DNA of 32,274 nt from contig NZ_DJDT01000345.1 in assembly GCF_002432345.1 (NCBI RefSeq), forward strand, positions 1-32,274. The letters are read 5' to 3'. This DNA comes from Pedobacter sp. UBA5917. Its GTDB lineage: Bacteria > Bacteroidota > Bacteroidia > Sphingobacteriales > Sphingobacteriaceae. This document shows, piece after piece, positions 6,396-15,835 of this stretch; the stretch's first letter is position 1; every line of letters begins with the position of its first letter. The notes under the pieces are model-generated. The model was not told where the DNA came from. It made no database searches and worked only from the letters and a program-made list of their open reading frames with translations. The position numbers and the translations under genes are program-made.

Positions 6396-8861
6396 TTATG
6401 CGACTTTGGCCTCTTTTCTTCTTCTAAAAATTGAAAGCAAGAAACCCACAACCATTACAATCGTACCAGCCCAGTATAAATTGATGAAAGGAAATTCAAT
6501 CGCTTTGAAAACTACCCAATCTTTAGCCTGCTGAGGTTTCTCAAAAATCTGGAGTTCTACTTTTTTCTCATCAGGTAAAACCCTAGAGAAACGGAATTTA
6601 AGATCCAATTCGTCTACTTTACGTGCAAAATCGAAAGTATTATTACCTTTTATCAGGAAAATAGGTTCAGTATTGTAAATTTTGCCTGCAGCATTAATTT
6701 CCAAAGGTAAACCCACAGCATAATCGCCCTGTGCAAGCGCTAAATCTTTAGCAACAGGTTTTCTGTCCAGATCTTTAACCGTTATAATACCACTGGTGGT
6801 ATGGATGGTATCTCCTACCGAAACTTTTACAATGCGTGGTGCTTTATAGTTTTCATCATCCGAATGGCCATCGTGGTCATCATGAGATTCTTTTTTAATG
6901 GCCGCACTGGTAATGTGGGTGTACACATCGTAAGTTAAGTAGTGCTTGGTATCAGGAGAGGCAATAAGTCCCATTTTCTCGTTGTCCTGTACGTGCGGAT
7001 GCAAGTTGAAATCTTCCTTCACCTTACCTTCTTCATCCAAAACTTTAAAGTTAAGGGTATAAATGGTATTAGGCGCTTTTGTGGTATCGCTAACATAAGT
7101 TACCGTATACTTGCCCATTTTTTTAGGCTCGTTTTTGTATAACATGATGTTTTCGCCCGGTTTCTCCGTTTTTTCAAAATCCTTTACCGGAATAAAATTA
7201 TTCGCATTAATGGATAAAGGTTTGTTGGTAGCTGCAGAAATTAAAGCGCCTAAAATTAAAAAGGCAAAACCGATATGCGCAATAGCTGATCCGGCCAGTT
7301 TGGCTTTTCCACCAAAAGCCTGATATAATATGGCTGCATTGGAAAGTACTGCAAATAAACAACTAAAAGTAATCAGGATGTACATGGTATTGGTATAAAT
7401 ATCGGCTACATATACCAACGCAGCTGTTAACACCGCTGAAAAAATGATTGCTGAAACCAAACTGCTATAAAATTTCCGCGGATCTGTTCTTTTATATTTT
7501 AAATATTGTGAGAATCCTGAAATCAGGGTAATTAACACAGCAAACGGGGCCTGCCATTGGTTGTAATATTTAACGGCATCAATCGGCGGGGTAAATTTGG
7601 TTCCGAAAGCTTTATTAAATACCGGTACCGAAGTAGAGAAAATTACCTGGATACAGGCAATGGTTACCACCAAAGCACCAATAAACATCCAGAATTCGCG
7701 CGAGTAGGTTTCTTCATCCTTGGTCGTAATCGGCAGTTCTTTCCATCTTACCACAATAAGGGCAACAGCCAAAACCGCAAATACCACATTATACAAAACC
7801 AAATGCCCGAACATACCCATATCAGTGAACGAGTGTACCGAAGTATCGCCCAAAATACCGCTCCGGGTTAAGAAAGATGCATAAAGCACCAATAAGAAAC
7901 TTAAAAACACCAGGGCAATTGCGGTAAAATAAGCATGACCGGTATTTTTATAAGCAATCATTACGTGTACGGCACCGATTAAGGTTAACCACGGAATTAA
8001 TGATGCATTTTCAACCGGATCCCATGCCCAGAAACCGCCAAAGTTTAGCGCTTCATATGCCCAGAACGAACCCATGATAATACCTGTTCCTAAAACCATT
8101 ACCGCAAAAAGCGTCCATGGCATAGCAGGTTTAATCCATTCTTTATATCTTTTTTGCCACAAGGCAGCAATTCCATAAGCAAAAGGCACCACCATACTCG
8201 CAAAGCCCAAAAATAGCGTTGGCGGGTGTATTACCATCCAATAGTTCTGTAATAATGGATTTAATCCCCTACCATCGGTTATAAATTTGAGGTAATCTTT
8301 AAAATTCTCCGGATTTGCAAAAACCACCGGAGCCATTGCTTTTAAATCAACAGCATCTCTTAACAGAATAAACGGAGAACTTCCGATACGTTCGCCGAAA
8401 ATTGAAATCCCCAATAACATGGAAGTTAAAAAAACCTGCGAAAAGGCTACAACCGTCATTACGGGACTTTCCCATGTTCTGGCTTTCCAGATCAGTAAAG
8501 CGCCCAAAAACGACTGCCAAAAAGCCCATAACCAAAAACTACCTTCCTGACCTTCCCAAAAAGCCGAAATGATATAATAAACAGGTAATGACTTTGAAGA
8601 GTGGAAATAAACGTAACTGTATTCGTTATAGTGATTTAAAACGAGGTAGAATAAAATTGATCCGATGCCGATAATGCTGGCAAAGTTGACAAGGAATCCA
8701 ATCCGCCCCAGGTTTCTCCAGGATTTTTCTTCTAAATTTTTATCGCGACTGGCAAAAAAATACGATATGGTTGATAGTAATGATGCACTAAATGCCAGAA
8801 CAATAAAAAACTGTCCGATTTTACCTGGCAACAGGGTTTCGCCTACAAATTGAATATCCAT
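6396..8861 (-). CDS. ccmF: Cytochrome c-type biogenesis protein CcmF (haem lyase subunit)
   Basis: 821 residues, a multi-spanning inner-membrane protein of the CcmF/CcsA haem-handling superfamily. The CcmF block FWEGQEGSFWLWAFW is near residue 100-115. The haem-ligand segment NYWMVIHPPTLFLGF comes next, then the WWD domain GGFWAWDPVENASLIPWL from residue 275. It is longer than the enterobacterial protein (about 650). The extra length is a periplasmic domain between the last membrane segments (about 555-790) that includes a His/Asp-rich patch (HDDHDGHSDDE). The C-terminus returns to a membrane helix ending in basic RRRKEAKVA. It attaches haem from holo-CcmE to apocytochrome c at the periplasmic face. 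It directly follows ccmE (8-bp gap). ccmG and ccmH are not present. Confidence 0.94.
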   Translation of the reverse strand: MDIQFVGETLLPGKIGQFFIVLAFSASLLSTISYFFASRDKNLEEKSWRNLGRIGFLVNFASIIGIGSILFYLVLNHYNEYSYVYFHSSKSLPVYYIISAFWEGQEGSFWLWAFWQSFLGALLIWKARTWESPVMTVVAFSQVFLTSMLLGISIFGERIGSSPFILLRDAVDLKAMAPVVFANPENFKDYLKFITDGRGLNPLLQNYWMVIHPPTLFLGFASMVVPFAYGIAALWQKRYKEWIKPAMPWTLFAVMVLGTGIIMGSFWAYEALNFGGFWAWDPVENASLIPWLTLIGAVHVMIAYKNTGHAYFTAIALVFLSFLLVLYASFLTRSGILGDTSVHSFTDMGMFGHLVLYNVVFAVLAVALIVVRWKELPITTKDEETYSREFWMFIGALVVTIACIQVIFSTSVPVFNKAFGTKFTPPIDAVKYYNQWQAPFAVLITLISGFSQYLKYKRTDPRKFYSSLVSAIIFSAVLTAALVYVADIYTNTMYILITFSCLFAVLSNAAILYQAFGGKAKLAGSAIAHIGFAFLILGALISAATNKPLSINANNFIPVKDFEKTEKPGENIMLYKNEPKKMGKYTVTYVSDTTKAPNTIYTLNFKVLDEEGKVKEDFNLHPHVQDNEKMGLIASPDTKHYLTYDVYTHITSAAIKKESHDDHDGHSDDENYKAPRIVKVSVGDTIHTTSGIITVKDLDRKPVAKDLALAQGDYAVGLPLEINAAGKIYNTEPIFLIKGNNTFDFARKVDELDLKFRFSRVLPDEKKVELQIFEKPQQAKDWVVFKAIEFPFINLYWAGTIVMVVGFLLSIFRRRKEAKVA

Positions 8862-8869
8862 TAAATAAA

Positions 8870-9304
8870 TTAGTTATATTTTTTCCCGCCGTCCTTACTT
8901 ACTTCTTCTACTTTGCCATCCTTGTTAACCTCTACCAGGTTATCGTTATATTTAGAAGGGCATTTCATTAAAATCTTAGATGCGTAGAATTTATCCTGGT
9001 CCATCTTACCGATAAGCACCAGTTTTTCTGATTTTTCAAAATCCTGTGGCTTTGTACCTGCGTAAATTACTTCCCGCACTTCACCTTTTTCATCCTTCAT
9101 GTGGAACGAAAAATGGTTGGCATCTTTTACAGCATCATAATAAGTACCCATTGATTTTACCCAATACCCCATTACATGCTCTTCTTTCCCCGAAAGCGTA
9201 GCCTGTTTGAAATTAGAATAGGTGTCGGTATTTGCATTTAAGCTAAATAAAATCCCTACGGAAATAGCAATGGTAATTAGTCCAATGATTGCACTTTTTT
9301 TCAT
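8870..9304 (-). CDS. ccmE: Haem chaperone CcmE, CxxxY variant
   Basis: About 144 residues from ATG 9304: one membrane anchor (5-23), then the OB-fold domain with VMGYWVKSMGTYY, VIYAGTKPQDF and VLIGKMDQDKFYASKILMKCPSKY. CcmE normally binds haem covalently through the His of HxxxY. Here the motif is C115-P-S-K-Y119, the CxxxY form described in other lineages (archaea, some deltaproteobacteria). The protein takes haem from the CcmABCD complex and passes it to CcmF. An in-frame ATG at 9361 would add 19 residues. 9304 is chosen because it starts a normal Lys-Lys signal anchor and leaves the -7 box at 9332-9339 upstream. Confidence 0.9.
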   Translation of the reverse strand: MKKSAIIGLITIAISVGILFSLNANTDTYSNFKQATLSGKEEHVMGYWVKSMGTYYDAVKDANHFSFHMKDEKGEVREVIYAGTKPQDFEKSEKLVLIGKMDQDKFYASKILMKCPSKYNDNLVEVNKDGKVEEVSKDGGKKYN

Positions 9305-9331
9305 GTTTGTGTATATTGTAAAAGCCGGCAA

Positions 9332-9339
9332 CAAAGATA
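9332..9339 (-). promoter_or_regulatory. -7 promoter box of ccmE-ccmF (TATCTTTG)
   Basis: An exact TAnnTTTG match on the minus strand, 27 nt before the chosen ccmE start, with a TTG (9357-9355) about 15 nt upstream as a possible -33 element. It lies inside the longer reading of ccmE, which argues against the 9361 start. Confidence 0.5.
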
Positions 9340-9559
9340 GAAAAATAGGCTTAGCAAGCATTCTTTTACATTTTTCTTGTCTTTATATTGACAATTACCT
9401 GATTTTTGGGGCACAGTATTTGGAAGAATGACAAAATTTACCAAGCATTATTATGAATATCTTAAATGGCTCAAAATTCCGGGCTGAAATTATTAAGTTT
9501 GGCCGATCAGATCTCCATTCCATTTTTTACATTTTTGTAAAACGATTAACCTTATCAAC

Positions 9560-10240
9560 ATGAACCTGAAACAACTTTATAAACTGCTATTATTTATTGT
9601 ACTGATCCCCATTTTAAGCTCCTGTTTTGAAGTAGTTGAAGAAATTTCGATGAAAAACGATGGAACCGGCGATGTGGTATTAACCATTAACCTCAGCCAG
9701 AGTAAAACCAAGGTGGCATCGGTAATGCTATTGGATAGTGTACAAGGATATAAAGTACCCAGTAAACAGAAAATACAGGAGGAACTGAACGAAGCGGTAG
9801 CCTATCTTAAAAAATCAGAAGGCATATCGAACGTAAAAAGCAGCAGCGATTTTAACAATTACATCGCTACCATCAGCTTTTCGTTTAAAGATGTTTCGAA
9901 TATCAATAACATCACCAAAAACATTCTTGCCCAACATAAAATTAAGGCAACAAATACCTCTTCCTATATATATAACAGGGCTACCAAAACTTTTAACCGG
10001 AAATATCAGGCCATTGGAACCGCAAAAACCGAATTCAATAAATTAAAGGCAAAAGATAAAGCTGTTTTTAACGGTGCAACCTACACCAGCATTTACCGTT
10101 TCGAATCCCTTGTAACAAGTAGCACCAATCCGGCATCAAATGTGTCAAAATCCAAAAAAGCTGTGATGTTAAAAAGTAGCATCATTGATTTGATCAATGG
10201 AAAAATTAACGTATCGAATACTATACAACTATCTAAATAA
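9560..10240 (+). CDS. Uncharacterised lipoprotein, LppM-like N-terminus
   Basis: 226 residues. A lipobox ILSSC places the lipidated cysteine at residue 22. The mature start FEVVEEISMKNDGTGDVVLTINLS resembles the beta-strand-rich opening of LppM-type domains, where an amphipathic strand with a DGTG turn is typical. The rest is Lys/Ser/Asn-rich without a recognised motif. It stands 30 bp before the DUF4836-like gene, on the same strand and set against the surrounding minus-strand ccm genes, so the two are probably co-transcribed and act in the envelope. The upstream gap (9362-9559) has a 7-bp hairpin TTTTACA/TGTAAAA at 9525-9542, just before the start. No function can be assigned. Confidence 0.7.
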   Translation: MNLKQLYKLLLFIVLIPILSSCFEVVEEISMKNDGTGDVVLTINLSQSKTKVASVMLLDSVQGYKVPSKQKIQEELNEAVAYLKKSEGISNVKSSSDFNNYIATISFSFKDVSNINNITKNILAQHKIKATNTSSYIYNRATKTFNRKYQAIGTAKTEFNKLKAKDKAVFNGATYTSIYRFESLVTSSTNPASNVSKSKKAVMLKSSIIDLINGKINVSNTIQLSK

Positions 10241-10270
10241 GATCATCACTACCAGAAAAAATCTCCCTCA

Positions 10271-12280
10271 ATGAAAAAAATTCTAATTGCCATCTCTCTT
10301 TTTTTATCGTTTAACCTGGCGCAGGCACAGGATTTAGTTAAAAAGATTCCTTCAAATGCCTTCACGGTGGCTACCATCAAAGGCGACAATGTTTTTAAGC
10401 TCATGTTCGTTAAAGATTTTAATGAATCTTTTGTTGGGAAGAAACTATTAACAGAAACCTCCAAATCATTAGATAAGAACTTCACCAGTATCGAAGATTT
10501 TGGCATCAACCTGGAGAAAAATATGTATTATTTCAACCAGCTAAGCGACAGTATTACCTACAACTGCTTTTTGATCCCGATTAAGGATGCGAAAAAATTC
10601 GAAAGCCTGATTGAAAACAAAGAGAAAAAGTTTACCCAACAGGGCGATACGCGTACCATGGTGCTGCCTGATAGTACCAGCATTATCAAATGGAACAACA
10701 ATATGCTCTATTTTGTAACAGGAAGCATCAGAGGATCATTTTTTGCCGATTCGGCAAAATCAGCCCGTTATGGCATAAAAGATATCAGATTCCAAAGTGA
10801 AGATGCACTGGCAGCAGATGGCGTTACATTATTAGCAGATTCTACAGTTGCGGTTACAGCTGAGCCTATGGTTGAGGAAGCTGCTGCCCCGGCTATTGCA
10901 AAAGCGAAAGTCCAGAAAAAACCGACAGTAAAAAAGAATACCAAAAAAGCGGTTGCAACGAAAAAAAGCCGTAAAAAGAAAACAGCTAAAAAAGCAAAAA
11001 ATCAGGAGTATGAGATTATTTACCCCGAAGCTGCAAGCGATAGTACCGGAATGACACCTGTTCGTGGTCTTGTTGATGAACAATACGATGCGTATCAACA
11101 GGAACGGGCAGAGCAGGATTTAAAGAAAAAAAGACTGGCTTTTACCTGGATGAAAGCACAGGCGGATCAGATTTTCAACGGTACCTACGAATCAATAGAG
11201 AACAATAAATCTTACACGGCAAGTTTGGATAACAAAGCCATTGCCGAGCTTTGGGTTTCGAGCTTACAAGATGTTTACAACTCCGTTGCACCCGAATTTG
11301 GCACTTATGGCAAAGCAGGACTTATGAAAGGTTATGGAAGCTTAAATGCCAAACTTTTTATGGATAACAAAAGTTTCCGTATTTCTACTGGTTTGGAACT
11401 GGCCCAGGATCAGGCCGATTCTTATAAAAAAATCATGAACAGAAAGTTGAATAAAAACTTCCTGAAATATGTTAACAGCGAGAAAGCACTTGGTTTTATG
11501 AGTTATTCGATAGATACCAAAGCTTATCTGGAAGAATTCCCTAAGTTTTTAAAACAAACCTACGGATCTTTTATGGGCGCCAGAATGGACGAGGAAATTG
11601 AACTTGGTTCTGATCTGTTTTCACTTTTATTGGATGAGGAAGCAGTGAGCAAGGTAATTAAAGGTGATGCCTTATTCGTAATTAATGGATTAAAAAGCAA
11701 GGAAGTTACCTACACAACTTACGAATACGACGACGATTACAAGCAGAAGGAGGTAACAAAAACCAAAAATGAAACCCTGCCCGATTTCCTTTTAATGTTT
11801 TCTTCTGATGATCACCGCTTGATCAACAAACTGATTAAATACGGTATCCATAAAAACATGGTAACGGTTGAGAATAACATTTATAAAATACAGGAGAAGA
11901 AAAGTCCGATCGATATTTATTTCATGATCAAAGATGGAATTGTATTTTTTGGAAATTCGCTCAGTGAAATGCAAAGCATTAACAGCAATCAGCAAAATAA
12001 CAAAATCAGCAAATTACATAAAGACCTGTTGAGCAAAAACAACTTCAGCTTTTTATTCAATGCCAAAAACCTTGTGGGCAAAGTTCCGGATTCGGAAATC
12101 GGTGGTGTAGAAACAGCCAAAAAGTTTAACAGCACCTTAGAAAAAATGGGCAATGTGTACATGAAATCGAACCCGATAAAAGGCAGATTGGTTTCAGCTG
12201 ACATTAGTGCAGAAATTCCTAACGGACATGAAAATGCACTGAAATACCTGTTTTCGTTAATTGAGAATGCAGCGAAATAG
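10271..12280 (+). CDS. DUF4836-like secreted protein with histone-like Lys/Ala insert
   Basis: 669 residues with a signal peptide (about 1-19, ending AQAQ). The mature start LVKKIPSNAFTVATIKGDNVF is typical of Bacteroidota DUF4836 proteins, whose role is unknown. Residues of about 210-245 are an extremely basic Lys/Ala/Thr-rich stretch (KKPTVKKNTKKAVATKKS and on), reminiscent of histone H1 tails, which is odd for an exported protein. The C-terminal half has a segment YEYDDDYKQKE near residue 480, followed by a beta-rich domain. A similar segment occurs in the next plus-strand gene. Probably periplasmic or outer-membrane associated, in an operon with the lipoprotein 30 bp upstream. Confidence 0.72.
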   Translation: MKKILIAISLFLSFNLAQAQDLVKKIPSNAFTVATIKGDNVFKLMFVKDFNESFVGKKLLTETSKSLDKNFTSIEDFGINLEKNMYYFNQLSDSITYNCFLIPIKDAKKFESLIENKEKKFTQQGDTRTMVLPDSTSIIKWNNNMLYFVTGSIRGSFFADSAKSARYGIKDIRFQSEDALAADGVTLLADSTVAVTAEPMVEEAAAPAIAKAKVQKKPTVKKNTKKAVATKKSRKKKTAKKAKNQEYEIIYPEAASDSTGMTPVRGLVDEQYDAYQQERAEQDLKKKRLAFTWMKAQADQIFNGTYESIENNKSYTASLDNKAIAELWVSSLQDVYNSVAPEFGTYGKAGLMKGYGSLNAKLFMDNKSFRISTGLELAQDQADSYKKIMNRKLNKNFLKYVNSEKALGFMSYSIDTKAYLEEFPKFLKQTYGSFMGARMDEEIELGSDLFSLLLDEEAVSKVIKGDALFVINGLKSKEVTYTTYEYDDDYKQKEVTKTKNETLPDFLLMFSSDDHRLINKLIKYGIHKNMVTVENNIYKIQEKKSPIDIYFMIKDGIVFFGNSLSEMQSINSNQQNNKISKLHKDLLSKNNFSFLFNAKNLVGKVPDSEIGGVETAKKFNSTLEKMGNVYMKSNPIKGRLVSADISAEIPNGHENALKYLFSLIENAAK

Positions 12281-12475
12281 TTCGGAGTTGGGAGTTTTTA
12301 GTTTGGAGAACCTAACCAATTAAATGTTGTAAAGTTTAAAGGTTGGAATGTTGCAATGACCAAAAATCAATTTTCAATGACCAATAACGAATAACCAGTG
12401 AGCCAGTTGGCAGTTTTCAGTTGGCAGTTTGCAAACCAATGAACAAATGACCAATGAACGAATGAACCAATCAAA
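12281..12475. repeat. Repeat-filled spacer between the two DUF4836-like genes
   Basis: No gene. It contains AGTTGGGAGT/AGTTTGGAG units at the start, a TTGGCAGTTTTCAG and TTGGCAGTTTGCA pair at about 12411-12432, and CCAATGAACAAATGACCAATGAAC units running up to the next start codon. A TGGCAGTTTTCAG copy also occurs right after the lipocalin gene (19382). Confidence 0.6.
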
Positions 12476-13876
12476 ATGAAAAAATTCTTAAAAATAACGG
12501 CAGCGATAGTAATATTGCTGCTTATTTGCTATTTCGGCTTTTTTAAATTAAGACAAATCCGCGCAAGCAATATCTCAATCCCCGCTTCTGCCAATGCCGT
12601 ATTAAAAATAAATGTTGACGGACTATATAAAACACTTGCGTTAAGTTATGTAAAACATCCAGATCAATATTCAGGACTCGACAAAAAAGGGATTAAGGAA
12701 AAGATAGATGGTTTAAATACGGGATTGAAAATTCCAGCAAATATTTACATCTACACTTTAAAAGGTAAGGCTAAAACTACCCTGTTTTCGAGTTTTGAAA
12801 TAGCAGACACTTCAGCGTTTAACCAATTTATATCAAAAAATGATTTTTTGAAGTTAACTAAAATAGATGCTGGTTTTTTTGAGTCTAAAGATTCAACGCT
12901 CTGCATCTTATTTAATAAAACAACTGTTGCTTTAGCTTTTTCTCCCGGAAAAGAAAAGGTAAAATCCGCTCTGAAAGAAATACTGAACCAGAAAAACACC
13001 GTTAAAATTGGCGACAGTAAGTTTAATGATCTGGTGGGGCTTTCAGATCACGTATCTTTTCAAAATGCTGAAAATTTAAGCAAGATTAATTTTACAGATG
13101 GGAAAATTAATTTCAGCAATGAGTTTATAAATAAGTTGATAGATCCGGCGCCTCAACCACAACACCGTGTTTTAAATACGGAAAGTACCATATGCATGTG
13201 GCTGAACGGAAAATTTAAGACAGATTTAACCAAAAAAAATCAAACTGCAAATCCTTCGTTTCTTTCAAAATATAACTTTCTAAGATTTTATAAGGATTAC
13301 GTGGATTTTGAATGGGCAAACACTATAAAACAGGCCGATACTGTTATAGGTTACGAATACAATGAAGATTTTGAACGGGTTGAGAAAAAAATAATACAGG
13401 AAAAGAAGATTCCTTCCATTTCAATTAATATGAGTGCCAATAACCGGGAGCTTAGCAATTACCTTAAATCATCAAACGCGTTGGATCAATCTACAGGTAA
13501 AATCAGCAGAACCATCTTTCCATTGTACCAACTACATTTCAAGAGCAATGATGGCAATATCCAGTTCAGCACTTTGCAAAATGCAAAGTTCGACCTTAAA
13601 AGAGAGTCTTCAGATGATTTCTTCTACCTTAAAGTAGATTTTAACAAACTCACCCAACAAGTTCCGATGCCAATAATTGCAAATAACCTTAAAGCATTTA
13701 GCAAACTTGAAGTTAGGGCAAAAAGTATAGGTAAGGATCAAATCAAACTTGAATCTGAATTATTATTTTCAAATAAAGAGATCAATTCCCTCATTGAGCT
13801 AGTAAAAATATCAAGAGGTGGGTTAAATGGTTCGTTAAATCTGAGTTCATCATTGGATATTTCAATAAAAAGGTAG
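12476..13876 (+). CDS. Membrane-anchored protein, probable divergent DUF4836 paralogue
   Basis: 466 residues. An N-terminal membrane anchor (about 5-25) follows Met-Lys-Lys; there is no lipobox. The mature start SIPASANAVLKINVDGLYKT parallels the IPSNAFTVATIKGDNVFK start of the gene upstream. Residues 291-320 carry YEYNEDFERVEKK followed by IPSISINMSANNRELSNYLK, which lines up with YEYDDDYKQKE, LPDFLLMFSSDDHRLINKLI in that gene. The two are therefore likely distant paralogues, shorter here and without the Lys-rich insert. No catalytic motif was recognised. The gap between them is repeat-filled, so they may not share a transcript. A strong terminator follows. Confidence 0.65.
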   Translation: MKKFLKITAAIVILLLICYFGFFKLRQIRASNISIPASANAVLKINVDGLYKTLALSYVKHPDQYSGLDKKGIKEKIDGLNTGLKIPANIYIYTLKGKAKTTLFSSFEIADTSAFNQFISKNDFLKLTKIDAGFFESKDSTLCILFNKTTVALAFSPGKEKVKSALKEILNQKNTVKIGDSKFNDLVGLSDHVSFQNAENLSKINFTDGKINFSNEFINKLIDPAPQPQHRVLNTESTICMWLNGKFKTDLTKKNQTANPSFLSKYNFLRFYKDYVDFEWANTIKQADTVIGYEYNEDFERVEKKIIQEKKIPSISINMSANNRELSNYLKSSNALDQSTGKISRTIFPLYQLHFKSNDGNIQFSTLQNAKFDLKRESSDDFFYLKVDFNKLTQQVPMPIIANNLKAFSKLEVRAKSIGKDQIKLESELLFSNKEINSLIELVKISRGGLNGSLNLSSSLDISIKR

Positions 13877-13936
13877 TAAATACCGGAGATTTAAAACTAT
13901 GCGCTGATCTCCGAAATCTGCGGGAGAAAGCATAAA

Positions 13937-13969
13937 AAAGCCCTGCAGTTTTAAATTCTGCAGGGCTTT
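13937..13969. terminator. Bidirectional intrinsic terminator
   Basis: Perfect 12-bp stem AAAGCCCTGCAG (13937-13948) and CTGCAGGGCTTT (13958-13969) with a 9-nt loop, A-rich before and T-rich after. It lies between the plus-strand gene ending at 13876 and the minus-strand glutamate dehydrogenase ending at 14052, so it can serve both. Confidence 0.85.
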
Positions 13970-14051
13970 ATTAGTTTACCTTTTTCTTTTCTCCTTTTGT
14001 TTGGTGAGCCACCAAACATGGAGTTTTTGATCAGGACGATAAATTAAAAGC

Positions 14052-15473
14052 TTATGGCCAAACGCCCAGGTTCATATAAGAAACCGCAATTTTATCGATA
14101 GAGTTTACGAAAGCAGCAGTTCTTAAAGTCTGCGTGCCCGGTTTGGTCATCAATGTTTCGCGGATTTCGTGATAAGAATGGATCATGGTATCTTCCAAAC
14201 CAGAGTTTACCAATTCCATTTCCGATGCACCTTTAACAATCATTAAACGGTGTTCAGGCAAGATGGTTTTTCCGGTAAGGTTTTCTAAAGTAGCAATTAA
14301 GTTGGCGTTTGAGTTGGCCGCATAACGGTTTTCCATACGTCCGAAAGCTACGTGCGAAAGGTTTTTCAACCACTCGAAATAAGAAACGGTTACACCACCG
14401 GCATTACAGTACATATCAGGGATAATGATACCGCCCATTTCGGTAAAAATAGCTTCAGCCTCTGGCGTAGTTGGTCCGTTTGCACCTTCAGCAATAATTT
14501 TTGCTTTAATGTTACGGATATTCTCTTCGGTAAACTGGTTTTCCAAAGCAGCCGGCACGATGATATCGCAATCCTGCTCTAAACCTTCCATAGAGTTTTT
14601 GAAGCTTGTAGCACCTGGGAAATCTAAAATTGAACCCGTGTTTTTACGGTGTGCAAAAACCTCATCCACATTTAATCCATTGGCATTGTAAATGGCTCCT
14701 TCAAATTCGCATAAACCAACAATGGTAGCACCAAACTCCGCAAGGAATTTAGCAGAGTGGTAACCTACATTACCCAATCCCTGTACAATTACCCTTTTAT
14801 CGCCTAAACCGGCTTTAAAACCGATTTTAGCCATATCTTCTGCAACTTCTACACATTCGCGTACGGCGTAAGCAACACCACGGCCTGTAGCCTCTTTACG
14901 GCCACGGATACCATGCAAAGCAATCGGTTTACCGGTAACGCAACCCAAAGCATCAAGCTGACCCGGGTTCATGGTCATATAAGTATCGGCAATCCAGCTC
15001 ATTTCGCGTTCGCCCGATCCATAATCAGGAGCAGGAACATCAATGCCGGGACCGATAAAGTTTTTCTTAATTAATTCTGTTGTATAACGACGGGTAATGG
15101 TTTCAAGCTCAGCAACACTATATTGTTTGGTGTTGATTTTGATACCACCTTTTGCACCACCAAACGGAACGTTAACGATAGCACATTTGTAGGTCATTAG
15201 GGCCGCAAGTGCCATTACCTCATCTTCGTTAACCATTTCGCTGTAACGGATACCGCCCTTTGTAGGGCTCATGTGGTGAGAGTGCTCAACACGCCAGGCG
15301 TCGATTACTTCAAAACCGTTTCCGCGGCGTATTGGGAACTGGAAACGATATACACTATTACATGTTTTAATCTGGTTCAATAAACCTTCGGGATGATTGG
15401 TGAATTGAGCCGCACTGTCAAAGTTCTTACAAACATCTGCAAAGAACTTGTTCTCGTCTGCTAGATTAGCCAT
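14052..15473 (-). CDS. gdhA: Glu/Leu/Phe/Val dehydrogenase family, glutamate dehydrogenase
   Basis: 473 residues. Reversible oxidative deamination of glutamate to 2-oxoglutarate and ammonia, linking carbon and nitrogen metabolism in the cytoplasm. The active-site lysine motif PFGGAKGGI is clear, preceded by MSPTKGGIRYS. The C-terminal Rossmann domain has VIVQGLGNVGYHSAKFL. The conserved NAGGVTVSYFEW segment is present. The coenzyme (NAD or NADP) is not determined here. Monocistronic: a long upstream gap and a terminator downstream. It lies between the two halves of the ccm gene set without an evident functional link. Confidence 0.93.
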   Translation of the reverse strand: MANLADENKFFADVCKNFDSAAQFTNHPEGLLNQIKTCNSVYRFQFPIRRGNGFEVIDAWRVEHSHHMSPTKGGIRYSEMVNEDEVMALAALMTYKCAIVNVPFGGAKGGIKINTKQYSVAELETITRRYTTELIKKNFIGPGIDVPAPDYGSGEREMSWIADTYMTMNPGQLDALGCVTGKPIALHGIRGRKEATGRGVAYAVRECVEVAEDMAKIGFKAGLGDKRVIVQGLGNVGYHSAKFLAEFGATIVGLCEFEGAIYNANGLNVDEVFAHRKNTGSILDFPGATSFKNSMEGLEQDCDIIVPAALENQFTEENIRNIKAKIIAEGANGPTTPEAEAIFTEMGGIIIPDMYCNAGGVTVSYFEWLKNLSHVAFGRMENRYAANSNANLIATLENLTGKTILPEHRLMIVKGASEMELVNSGLEDTMIHSYHEIRETLMTKPGTQTLRTAAFVNSIDKIAVSYMNLGVWP

Positions 15474-15835
15474 TATTTATTTTTTATATTGAATAAGTTT
15501 TCGGTACAAAATTGCCTAAAAAAACCGCACATATCCAAATACAAAAAGACTTAGTGTACAGCTAACACCACCCTATCTGAAAGCTGGGGCAGCTTTTGTA
15601 CCGATTAGGGTAAACTGTTCAAAAACAATATTTAAACGTGTTTAAAGATAGATATACCAGTTAAACGACTAGCTTAAACGACCATTTTTATAGGTTTTAT
15701 TTCGACTTTTTAGACCTGAAAAAAATTATAAAAAAAATATCCACAAAGGCATTTTATTACAACACTCATTAAACAGAAAGCAAAAACAGCATAAAAATTA
15801 TGAATATTGTAAATTTCAACCAAAAAATATGGCAT
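15474..15835. promoter_or_regulatory. AT-rich upstream region of gdhA with repeated TTAAACG sites
   Basis: No coding sequence seen. It contains TTAAACG at 15632-15638 (within the palindrome TTTAAACGTGTTTAAA, which has one central mismatch), and TTAAACGAC twice at 15661-15669 and 15674-15682, 13 bp apart. Such closely spaced repeats upstream of gdhA could be regulator sites, but no known regulator is implied. No confident TAnnTTTG box was found. Confidence 0.35.

Noticed and set aside
6392..6451. Longer N-terminus for the DUF2520 protein
   Set aside because: It would overlap the end of ccmF, and the nucleotide-binding fold begins exactly at the ATG at 6391.
10832..11098. Minus-strand open frame rich in Phe and Cys
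   Set aside because: It is the antisense reading of the Lys-rich insert of the DUF4836-like gene.
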